From positions 1 through 5,947 of the forward strand of contig JAKLIU010000131.1 in NCBI GenBank assembly GCA_022709445.1: a DNA stretch of 5,947 nucleotides. The letters are read 5' to 3'. Shown one piece after another: positions 1 to 4,831 of the stretch. Positions within the stretch are counted from its first letter, which is position 1. Each line of letters starts with the position of its first letter. The position numbers were made by a program, and so were the translations under genes. The notes under the pieces were generated by a model. It ran no database searches. It was not told the DNA's origin and saw only the letters and a program-made list of their open reading frames with translations. Source of the DNA: Spirochaetota bacterium. GTDB taxonomy: Bacteria; Spirochaetota; Spirochaetia; Treponematales; UBA12059.

Positions 1-361
1 CTTGCCTGAAAACTAATTGTGAATTCCAAAAGGCGAATATGTACATGGGCACCAGGGCGCCCAGCACAGCCAGGGCCAGGTCAAGGGGGTGCAGGCGATC
101 CCGGGGCCATTTCTTGAGCGCCGGGTAGAGCAGGTAGGCCAGCGCCAGGCCGAACGAGAGGTGGATGGAACGCTGGATCATGGCGTCCAGCACCCCGAAC
201 ACGGCCGTGTAGAGCTGGAAGCAGGAGAAGGTGATCGCTATGGCGGCGACCACCTTGGCCATGAGCCCGGTGTAGGTCCGGTAGTCGGATTCCTTGTCGA
301 ATTTCTTGAGGATGTCGAGCCCGTCGACCGGGGCTCCCGCATCCGTGGTGGTGTCGCTCAT
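1..361 (-). CDS. TRAP transporter fused permease, TAXI type (4TM/12TM), N-terminal fragment
   Basis: This is the N-terminal 120 codons of a gene that runs off the left edge; no stop is met in frame. The protein would be the inner-membrane permease of a TRAP-TAXI transporter, a secondary importer of organic acids driven by an ion gradient and fed by the binding protein encoded upstream. A soluble N-terminus of about 33 residues is followed by three hydrophobic segments at about residues 35-55, 66-80 and 92-112. The sequence around residues 33-80, with AKVVAAIAITFSCFQLYTAV and the following IHLSFGLALAYLLYP, is the conserved opening of TAXI fused permeases, in which the DctQ-like 4TM part precedes the 12TM DctM-like part. 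The ATG at 361-359 has a perfect AGGAGG 9 bases upstream. It lies 28 bases after the DUF1850 gene, so the two are probably cotranscribed. The family call is strong; the substrate cannot be read from this fragment. Confidence 0.9.
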   Translation of the reverse strand, partial: MSDTTTDAGAPVDGLDILKKFDKESDYRTYTGLMAKVVAAIAITFSCFQLYTAVFGVLDAMIQRSIHLSFGLALAYLLYPALKKWPRDRLHPLDLALAVLGALVPMYIFAFWNSQLVFRQ

Positions 362-370
362 CGCGAGATT

Positions 371-376
371 CCTCCT
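371..376 (-). promoter_or_regulatory. Ribosome binding site of the TRAP permease gene
   Basis: A perfect AGGAGG on the minus strand sits 9 bases before the ATG at 361 and fixes the permease start. It is much stronger than the site in front of the DUF1850 gene just upstream in the same transcript. Confidence 0.8.
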
Positions 377-389
377 GGTGTGGCGGAGG

Positions 390-869
390 TCACGGGGCCT
401 TGCGGCGACCGGCCTCCAGGTACAATAAGCCGCCGGGCGGCGCCCAGCGCGTGAGCGGCAGAACCCGCCCGCCGATCCTCATTTCGTGGCCAGGAACGGG
501 CGATACCCGCAGCGCTATCCGGTCCAGGACCCTGCCGGGCCTGGTGACGAAACGCCCATTCTCGACCGCGAAACCGTCCTCGTCGCCGGAGGGCATGCCC
601 GTGGAGAGCTGGTCGAAGGTCACCCGGTCCAGGACCAGGGTGCCGTCACCGGGGACCAGGAAACGCTCGTCCACCGGCGACAGGTTTATGGAATGCACGT
701 AGCCGAGCGTGAAGTCGCGGGCCGAGGGGAAGCTGGCGAGCACGAGGCCGGCCCCGTTCCGTACCCGTACGCCCGCGTTTCCGCTGTCCGCCAGCAAAGG
801 CGCAACCAGGGCAAGCGCGAGGGCGATCGCCCGCCCGCACGCCCCGTTCAAACGAAGGGGCGCCCGCAA
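390..869 (-). CDS. DUF1850 domain protein, TRAP-TAXI accessory
   Basis: The protein has 159 residues. DUF1850 proteins are commonly encoded beside TAXI binding proteins and fused permeases, and this one lies between them; its molecular role is unknown to me. Residues 13-27 form a hydrophobic stretch rich in Ala and Leu, consistent with a signal peptide or anchor, so the rest is probably extracytoplasmic. Family-like features are FTLGYVHSI at 53-61, the PVDERF element at 65-70, a short beta-rich region, and a GMP element at 91-93 where the family usually has a G-x-G-L/M-P motif. There is no ATG near the N-terminus. The start is taken as the TTG at 869-867, with AGGGG 7 bases upstream; a second TTG at 851-849 lacks any Shine-Dalgarno sequence. 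Both the AGGGG and the TTG lie in a GC-rich stem-loop (857-880), so translation may be weak. The family call is good, but the exact start is less certain. Confidence 0.82.
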   Translation of the reverse strand: MRAPLRLNGACGRAIALALALVAPLLADSGNAGVRVRNGAGLVLASFPSARDFTLGYVHSINLSPVDERFLVPGDGTLVLDRVTFDQLSTGMPSGDEDGFAVENGRFVTRPGRVLDRIALRVSPVPGHEMRIGGRVLPLTRWAPPGGLLYLEAGRRKAP

Positions 870-880
870 GCCGGCGCCCC
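857..880 (-). promoter_or_regulatory. Stem-loop over the DUF1850 translation start
   Basis: In the leftward mRNA, GGGGCGCC (880-873) can pair with GGCGCCCC (864-857) around an 8-base loop (872-865). The first arm contains the best Shine-Dalgarno candidate, and the loop contains the TTG start at 869-867. The pairing is seen directly; a role in damping translation is inference. The bases after it (TTCGTTTG) are not a convincing U-tract, so it is not called a terminator. Confidence 0.55.
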
Positions 881-926
881 TGGACGAAGCGACCCGGGCC
901 GTAGCCCGGGTCCGGTGAAGGTCCAG
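880..926 (-). repeat. Nested inverted repeats after the binding-protein stop codon
   Basis: A perfect 9-bp inverted repeat, GACCCGGGC (912-904 in mRNA sense) and GCCCGGGTC (899-891), encloses a 4-base loop TACG. Outside it, CTGGAC (926-921) can pair with GTCCAG (885-880), closing a larger structure right after the TAG at 930-928. No T-run follows on the minus strand, so it is read as a 3' stabilising or partial attenuating stem-loop between binding protein and membrane components, not as a full terminator. Confidence 0.6.
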
Positions 927-927
927 T

Positions 928-1875
928 CTACTTGCCGGCCTTGGCGAAATACTTCTCGGCGCCGGGGTGCAGCGGGAGCGACATGCCGTCCTGGGCGGTG
1001 GCGACGGTGATCATGGCGCCGGCCTTGTGCGCGGCGGTCAGGCGGTCGCCGCCGTCGAACATGGTCTGGAGCATCTTCTCGACGGTGGCCGCTTCCAGCT
1101 TGGTGGAGACGGCGAGCATGGCCTTGACCGCGACGGTGGGGGTGTCGGCGGTGACGCCCTTGTAGGTGGCGGCGGGGATCATGGTCTTGGTGTAGTAGGG
1201 GTACAGGCTGATCAGCTTTGAGGCCAAGGCATCGTCGACGGCGACGACGCGGATGTCCTTGGTCGCCGCGATGTCCTGCACGGCGGCGGTCGGGTGGCCG
1301 GCGGTGAGGAAGGCGGCGTCGATGTTGCCGTCCTTGAGGTTGCTGGCGGCCTCGTTGAAGGAAAGGTACTGGACCTGGATGTCGGCGTAGGTGATCCCGG
1401 CGGCTTCCATGATCTGGCGGGCGTTGGCTTCGACGCCGGAACCGGCGGCGCCCACGGCTACCTTCTTGCCCTTGAGGTCGGCCACGGTCAGGATGCCCGA
1501 GTCGGCCAGGACGATCAGCTGGCAGGTCTCGGGATAGAGGGTGACCATGCCGCGGAGTTCGGCGAAGGCCTTGTCCTTGAACATCTCGAGGCCGTTGGCG
1601 GCGTAGTAGGCGATGTCGTTCTGCACGAAGATCACGTCGGCCTTGTCTTCCCTGAGGAGGTTGACGTTGGCCACGGAGGCGCCGGTGGTCTGGGCGGAGG
1701 CGTTCATGCCCTTGATGCCGTCCTGCCAGATGCCGGCCATGGCTCCGGCGAGCGGATAGTAGGTGCCGCCGGTGCCGCCGGAGGCGATGTTGACGAAGGT
1801 CTGCTTGGGGGCTCCGCAGGACGCGAGCGCGAACAGGGCCGCGGCCACGAGCACGATTACGGTGAATTTCTTCAT
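928..1875 (-). CDS. TAXI family TRAP transporter solute-binding lipoprotein
   Basis: The protein has 315 residues, the usual length for the TAXI family. It binds the substrate outside the inner membrane and delivers it to the fused permease encoded two genes downstream. Residues 1-20 form a lipoprotein signal with lipobox LASC at 17-20, so the mature protein should be anchored through Cys20. Family signatures follow in order: SGGTGGTYYP at 32-41, which is the ligand-pocket loop near the N-terminus; the DLKGKKVAVG segment with GSG at 133-147; GNIDAAF at 183-189; and PLHPGAEKYF at 301-310. The start is the ATG at 1875, chosen because AGGAGG lies 8 bases upstream and because it opens directly into the signal peptide. 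An ATG 33 bases further out would add 11 polar residues. A sigma70-like promoter and a 5' stem-loop lie upstream. Known TAXI ligands include glutamate and other carboxylates; the ligand here is not determined. Confidence 0.95.
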   Translation of the reverse strand: MKKFTVIVLVAAALFALASCGAPKQTFVNIASGGTGGTYYPLAGAMAGIWQDGIKGMNASAQTTGASVANVNLLREDKADVIFVQNDIAYYAANGLEMFKDKAFAELRGMVTLYPETCQLIVLADSGILTVADLKGKKVAVGAAGSGVEANARQIMEAAGITYADIQVQYLSFNEAASNLKDGNIDAAFLTAGHPTAAVQDIAATKDIRVVAVDDALASKLISLYPYYTKTMIPAATYKGVTADTPTVAVKAMLAVSTKLEAATVEKMLQTMFDGGDRLTAAHKAGAMITVATAQDGMSLPLHPGAEKYFAKAGK

Positions 1876-1883
1876 ATCGAGAT

Positions 1884-1889
1884 CCTCCT
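1884..1889 (-). promoter_or_regulatory. Ribosome binding site of the TAXI binding protein
   Basis: A perfect AGGAGG on the minus strand, 8 bases before the ATG at 1875, decides between this start and an in-frame ATG at 1908 that has no such site. Confidence 0.85.
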
Positions 1890-1901
1890 GGAAATTATTG
1901 G

Positions 1902-1940
1902 GGTGCACCGGCGACGGTCCACGGACCCGACGCCGGCACC
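1902..1940 (-). promoter_or_regulatory. Stem-loop in the 5' leader of the binding-protein mRNA
   Basis: Read in mRNA sense, GGTGCCGGCG (1940-1931) pairs with CGCCGG plus CACC (1914-1902) with a 2-base bulge. Inside, GGTC (1927-1924) can pair with GACC (1919-1916) around CGTG. The structure begins at about the transcription start predicted from the promoter at 1947-1975 and ends 12 bases before the Shine-Dalgarno sequence. The pairing is visible; a role as a 5' stabiliser is inference by analogy to stem-loops at the 5' ends of long-lived bacterial mRNAs. Confidence 0.5.
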
Positions 1941-1946
1941 TGCGCC

Positions 1947-1975
1947 AGTGTACCCCCTCAACCCGCGCGAGGCAA
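1947..1975 (-). promoter_or_regulatory. Sigma70-like promoter for the TRAP-TAXI cluster
   Basis: On the minus strand, TTGCCT (1975-1970) and TACACT (1952-1947) are separated by 17 bases; each matches the sigma70 consensus at 4 of 6 positions. An AT-rich stretch around 1976-1990 lies just upstream and could act as an UP-like element. The predicted start of transcription is near 1940, giving a leader of about 65 bases before the binding-protein ATG. Confidence 0.5.
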
Positions 1976-1996
1976 GCTTTATTTATATGGAAGGCT

Positions 1997-3052
1997 TCAG
2001 CGGGGGATGCCGGGATCCGACTTCCATGCCCGCATCGCCCCCTCGAGCCCGCCGAACGCGGCGAAGGGTTCGTCGAGCGACGCGTAGTTGCCCATGAGGA
2101 AGCGCTTGACCAGGGCGAACGCGCCGTCGCGGCCGAGCCGCCCGAGGAGGAAGGCCCCGAACGAGTTGGCCGCTCGGTAGTATTCAGTGGTCTTGGCCGG
2201 CGGGTTGAAGGTGGCGTACCAGATCTCTATCTCCTTGTCCAGGATGGCGCCTTCCTCCAGCGAGTACTTGGTCTCCCCGGCGGCGGCGAAACCGGCCACG
2301 GCCGCGTCCAGGTCCCCCGAGTCGCCGGCGAGAGCGTACAGGTCGGACACCAGGAGGGCCGCTGTCTCGTCCACGAACCGGTAGGCGAGCCAGTCGGGCG
2401 CGCTGAAGGCGGCGTCCGCGTCGAGCACGGCCGCGAGCGAGGCCGGCATGTTGCGCGCCGCCATCGCGTGCACGGCCGCGTGCAGGAGCGATTCCCGCCA
2501 GCGCCCGTTGACCGTCACGAAGACGTAGGTCCCTTCCCGGGAGGGAATGGAGTCGGCGACCAGCTCGTTGGCGTAGAAATTCCTGCTGATGGTGCGGAAC
2601 ATCGTGAAATCCGAAGAGGGCCTGTCGTCGAGGCGGCTGCGAACCAGCCGGTCGCCCGCGTTCAGCACGCCGTAGTGCAGGTCGGTGAAGAAGTAGGCCA
2701 CCGGCCCGTTCCCGGGGCTCGGGTCGATGCCGAGCCTGCCCAGGAAGGACGAGGTCGCCGCCTCCAGCCCTTCCAGGATCCGGCGCCTGTCCGCGGCGTC
2801 GACGTACTTGTCCACGAACACGGCGCTCCCGGCCCGTTCGTAGAGCCTGAAGCTGCTCTGGGTGCCCCGGGCCGTGATGTAGACGATCGAGCCTATCATG
2901 AAGGCCCCGACCGCGAGCACCATGGCCTTGCGGAGCCTGTCGAATCGCCTGGGAGGATCGCCGGACGGTTCGAACAGGCGGCTGATGGAAAACCCGCGTC
3001 GGGGCGCGGCGGCAGGGCCGGTCTCGGCGGGGTTCCGGGTGGCTGGTTTCAT
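1997..3052 (-). CDS. Membrane-anchored protein with degenerate peptidase-MA-like (gluzincin) features, function unknown
   Basis: The protein has 351 residues; I do not recognise a named family. A basic, Pro-rich N-terminus of about 42 residues is followed by one membrane segment at 43-60, so the bulk (61-351) is probably extracytoplasmic. The outer part resembles the layout of peptidase-MA-like gluzincins. It has a beta/alpha N-terminal part, then SLLHAAVHAMAA at 188-199 where the HExxH helix would be, then PDWLAYRFVDETA at 219-231 where a P-x-WL and a Glu-containing helix is expected. The tail has YYRAANSFGAFLLGRLG at 291-307 and FGGLEGAMRAW near 333-343. The catalytic Glu is Ala (GCG codon), so hydrolysis is not expected if the homology is real. 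The ATG at 3052 has AGGAG 8 bases upstream. It starts from the divergent promoter region and ends 121 bp before the binding-protein start. The gene is well supported; the fold assignment is inference. Confidence 0.85.
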   Translation of the reverse strand: MKPATRNPAETGPAAAPRRGFSISRLFEPSGDPPRRFDRLRKAMVLAVGAFMIGSIVYITARGTQSSFRLYERAGSAVFVDKYVDAADRRRILEGLEAATSSFLGRLGIDPSPGNGPVAYFFTDLHYGVLNAGDRLVRSRLDDRPSSDFTMFRTISRNFYANELVADSIPSREGTYVFVTVNGRWRESLLHAAVHAMAARNMPASLAAVLDADAAFSAPDWLAYRFVDETAALLVSDLYALAGDSGDLDAAVAGFAAAGETKYSLEEGAILDKEIEIWYATFNPPAKTTEYYRAANSFGAFLLGRLGRDGAFALVKRFLMGNYASLDEPFAAFGGLEGAMRAWKSDPGIPR

Positions 3053-3060
3053 GGTGCGTT

Positions 3061-3065
3061 CTCCT
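3061..3065 (-). promoter_or_regulatory. Ribosome binding site of the membrane-anchored protein
   Basis: AGGAG on the minus strand, 8 bases before the ATG at 3052, supports that start. Confidence 0.7.
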
Positions 3066-3088
3066 GACTTTCTTCAATTACGGTCGAC

Positions 3089-3119
3089 ACTATACGATTC
3101 CGGACCCTCAGGCCGTCAA
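3089..3119 (-). promoter_or_regulatory. Leftward promoter for the membrane-anchored protein
   Basis: On the minus strand, TTGACG (3119-3114) and TATAGT (3094-3089) each match the sigma70 consensus at 5 of 6 positions. The spacer is 19 bases, longer than the optimum of 17, which may mean that an activator or a local twist in the DNA is needed. Transcription would start near 3082, about 30 bases before the ATG at 3052. Confidence 0.5.
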
Positions 3120-3124
3120 GGGTG

Positions 3125-3153
3125 TTGACTCTGTTCCGGACGCCATGTCAAAT
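3125..3153 (+). promoter_or_regulatory. Rightward promoter for the V-ATPase operon
   Basis: TTGACT (3125-3130, 5 of 6 matches) is followed after 17 bases by TCAAAT (3148-3153, 4 of 6). An alternative -10, AATAGT at 3151-3156, would have a 20-base spacer and would match the geometry of the leftward promoter. Transcription would start near 3160, giving a leader of about 80 bases before the ATG at 3239. No terminator lies between here and atpA, so this is the best candidate promoter of the operon. Confidence 0.5.
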
Positions 3154-3228
3154 AGTGTCACGGCAACGGGATTGCCCTTCCCGAGCCTTGCGCCCGGCCG
3201 CCGGTTTCGCTGATACTCTAATGAAGCG

Positions 3229-3234
3229 AGGAGG
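3229..3234 (+). promoter_or_regulatory. Ribosome binding site of the small upstream gene
   Basis: AGGAGG lies only 4 bases before the ATG at 3239, which is closer than usual. It lies inside the codons that would follow an in-frame ATG at 3221, and that ATG has no Shine-Dalgarno sequence, so 3239 is the preferred start. Confidence 0.6.
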
Positions 3235-3238
3235 TTCC

Positions 3239-3613
3239 ATGTCCGCACGAAAGCACTTCATCCGCCTGTTCAAGGCGGAGCTTGAAGACCTTGCCGAGGA
3301 CCTGGAGCTGCTGGAAGGCCGCTACAGGCAGCGTTTCGAGCGCGCGGAGATCGGTGGTTATGTCTTTCGCGAGAACGACGCGTTCCTCCGCCGGGAGAGG
3401 GATTCCATCGCCAATTTCTCCAAAATCGTTGACGGAATCGACCCGGCATTATATAAAAGCATGACCGACATCGAAGCGTACCTGCTCGCGAAATCCCGTG
3501 AACAAGTGTCCAGCTTCGAGGACCCCGAGGCAATCTACATACTGCTCAAACGGAAGATCGACAAGATCCATACCTACTTGGCGACGGACGAACCAGAGTC
3601 CGACTGCCCCTAA
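3239..3613 (+). CDS. Small charged helical protein at the head of the V-ATPase operon, function unknown
   Basis: The protein has 124 residues and no signal peptide or membrane segment, so it is probably cytoplasmic. I do not recognise its family. Residues 5-35 are rich in Glu, Leu, Arg and Lys and look like an amphipathic, coiled-coil-prone helix. Further helical stretches lie at about 46-65, 73-92 and 96-115, the last being EAIYILLKRKIDKIHTYL at 97-114. Its stop is 21 bp from the ATG of the V-ATPase E subunit on the same strand, with no terminator between, so cotranscription is likely. Base composition is less G+C-rich than in the flanking genes, with an AT-rich patch at about 3447-3458. It could be an assembly or regulatory partner of the ATPase, or simply a hitch-hiking gene; the sequence does not decide. 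Reading-frame evidence (Shine-Dalgarno, operon spacing, protein-like composition) is good. Confidence 0.8.
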   Translation: MSARKHFIRLFKAELEDLAEDLELLEGRYRQRFERAEIGGYVFRENDAFLRRERDSIANFSKIVDGIDPALYKSMTDIEAYLLAKSREQVSSFEDPEAIYILLKRKIDKIHTYLATDEPESDCP

Positions 3614-3634
3614 ACGCCGCTGAAAGAGGAAGCC

Positions 3635-4243
3635 ATGGACATCCGCGTACAGGAACTGCTGGAAAAGATCAAGCGCGAGGGCGTCGAGAGCGCCGAGGCG
3701 CGCGCCGCCGAGATTCTCAAGGACGCCGAGGCCGAGAAGCGCCGCATCCTGGAAGCCGCCGAGAAGGAATCCCGGGCCATCGTGGAGAAGGGCAAAGCCG
3801 AGGCGGCCAAGGCCGAAGCCTCGGGCCGCGCGGCCCTCCTGCAGGCCTCCCGCGACCTGCTCATCTCCTTCCGCTCGGAGCTCGAAAAGGTCCTTGCAAG
3901 CATCGTCCGCGCCGACACCGACGCCGCCATGGACCCCGAGGTCCTCAAGAAGGCCATCCCCGCCATCCTGGAGGCCTGGGCCAAGGACGGCCGCGACGAG
4001 TTGTCCGTCCTCCTCCCCGAGGCCACCCTCAAGGCCCTGGACGCGTACTTCCGCGACAGGCTCTCCGCCCAGCTCAAGAAGGGTGCCGAGCTCAAGCCGG
4101 TGAAGGACCTCAAGTCCGGTTTCCGCCTGTCGGAAAAGGGCGGGGCGGTCTACTATGATTTTTCCGCGGAGGCCGTGGCCTCCATGCTGGGCGCCTACAT
4201 GAACGCCAGGCTCGCGGCCATCGCGGCCGAAGCGGCGAAGTAA
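3635..4243 (+). CDS. atpE: V-type ATPase subunit E (peripheral stalk)
   Basis: The protein has 202 residues, the normal length for prokaryotic V/A-type subunit E. In the complex it forms the peripheral stalk that ties the A3B3 head to the membrane part. Residues 1-65 form one long Ala-, Glu- and Lys-rich helix (for example EAEKRRILEAAEKESRAIVE at 32-51), the expected stalk coiled coil. Residues 68-202 form the globular head-binding domain, including the DLLISFRSELEKVL segment at 74-87 and the conserved end near 156-190, where a GFRLSEKGG stretch is followed by YYDFS. A purine-rich AGAGGA (3625-3630) precedes the ATG at 3635. Only 6 bp separate its stop from the DUF2764 start. The symbol atpE here means the V-type E subunit, not the F-type c subunit that shares the name. 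Confidence 0.92.
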   Translation: MDIRVQELLEKIKREGVESAEARAAEILKDAEAEKRRILEAAEKESRAIVEKGKAEAAKAEASGRAALLQASRDLLISFRSELEKVLASIVRADTDAAMDPEVLKKAIPAILEAWAKDGRDELSVLLPEATLKALDAYFRDRLSAQLKKGAELKPVKDLKSGFRLSEKGGAVYYDFSAEAVASMLGAYMNARLAAIAAEAAK

Positions 4244-4249
4244 GGGCCC

Positions 4250-4831
4250 ATGTCCAGCTACTACTACTTCGGGGCCACGCTGCCGGGGCTCCGCTACGAT
4301 TCGGCGCCGCCCATGCCGCATGCCGAGTTCCTGGAGCGGGCCTCGCGCTACCTCTCCGCGCGGGACCTGGACACGCTGGGCTCGGCCAGGCTGTACGTGC
4401 CGGAGGACGGCGCGGCTCCGGCGGCCGCGTCGGGTTCGGTCCTGCTCGGGCGCTACTACCGCTGGGAGCGGGCCCTGCGCAACGAGCTGGCCAGGCTGCG
4501 CGCGCAGAGGCTGCAGAAGCCCGTCGAGCGCTACCTGCGGCCCGGGGACCCGGAATGGGATGGCCTGAGGGTCGCCCAGGCCGCGTTCCAGGCCGACGAC
4601 CCGCTGCAGGGCGAGCAGCTGGTCGAGAAGGAGCGCTGGTCCTTCATCGAGCAGCTCGCGGTCAACCGGCAGTTCGACCTGGAGTTCCTCTGCGCCTATT
4701 CCCTCCTCATACAGTCGCTCGAGCGCAGGGCGCGGTTCCGCGCCGACTCGGGCGAAGCAGGCTACAGGACCGTCTACCGGTCCGTACTCGATACCGCGGA
4801 CTATCGCGATGAATCCGGAGCAAGCAAATGA
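4250..4831 (+). CDS. DUF2764 protein of the V-type ATPase operon
   Basis: The protein has 193 residues and is soluble and mostly helical. DUF2764 proteins are encoded between V-ATPase subunits E and A in spirochaetes and Bacteroidota; no direct function is known to me. The start SSYYYFGATLPGL at 2-14, the HAEFLERASRYLS helix at 24-36, the YYRWERALRNELARLRAQR stretch at 69-87 and the C-terminal ADDPLQGEQLVEKERWSFIE followed by LEFLCAYSLLIQSLERR (144-160) fit the family. Operons of this type, as I recall them, lack recognisable subunits C and F; the N-terminal YYY and the acidic helical C-terminal part make a subunit-C-like (central-stalk cap) role plausible but unproven. The ATG at 4250 follows the atpE stop by 6 bp with a weak AAGGG site that overlaps that stop codon, suggesting translational coupling. 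The TGA overlaps the atpA start. Confidence 0.88.
   Translation: MSSYYYFGATLPGLRYDSAPPMPHAEFLERASRYLSARDLDTLGSARLYVPEDGAAPAAASGSVLLGRYYRWERALRNELARLRAQRLQKPVERYLRPGDPEWDGLRVAQAAFQADDPLQGEQLVEKERWSFIEQLAVNRQFDLEFLCAYSLLIQSLERRARFRADSGEAGYRTVYRSVLDTADYRDESGASK

Larger units (their letters stand above)
3086..3159. repeat. Near-symmetric divergent control region
   Basis: Three sets of repeats share nearly one axis near 3122. ATAGTGTC occurs on the minus strand at 3093-3086 and on the plus strand at 3152-3159. TTGAC occurs on the minus strand at 3119-3115 and on the plus strand at 3125-3129. TTCCGGAC occurs twice in direct orientation, at 3098-3105 and 3134-3141, and its core TCCGGA is itself a palindrome. 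The TTGAC-to-ATAGTGTC distance is 21 bases on the left and 22 on the right. The repeats are read directly; a shared regulator is inference. Confidence 0.6.

Noticed and set aside
891..912. Intrinsic terminator after the binding-protein gene
   Set aside because: The 9-bp hairpin is strong, but no T-run follows on the minus strand, and the DUF1850 and permease genes downstream appear to belong to the same operon.
1876..1908. Earlier ATG for the TAXI binding protein
   Set aside because: It would put 11 polar residues before the lipoprotein signal peptide and would overlap the perfect AGGAGG that serves the ATG at 1875.
1294..2097. Open frame of 267 codons on the plus strand
   Set aside because: Gly/Val/Asp-rich translation antisense to the TAXI binding protein, with no start signal; a shadow frame.
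1763..3067. Long open frame of 434 codons on the plus strand
   Set aside because: It runs antisense to two well-supported minus-strand genes. Its product is low-complexity Gly/Arg/Val/Glu-rich, and it has no ribosome site; long antisense frames are common in high-G+C DNA.
2184..3077. Overlapping minus-strand frame of 297 codons
   Set aside because: Arg/Pro-rich shadow of the 351-residue membrane protein in another frame. The real frame has a membrane segment, a good ribosome site and normal composition.
3122..3238. Upstream extension of the small helical protein
   Set aside because: The extra 39 residues would begin inside the predicted promoter, lack a ribosome site and are unlike the rest of the protein.
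3449..4321. Open frame of 290 codons on the minus strand
   Set aside because: Antisense to atpE and parts of its neighbours, with Gly/Leu-rich composition. The plus-strand genes have clear family matches.
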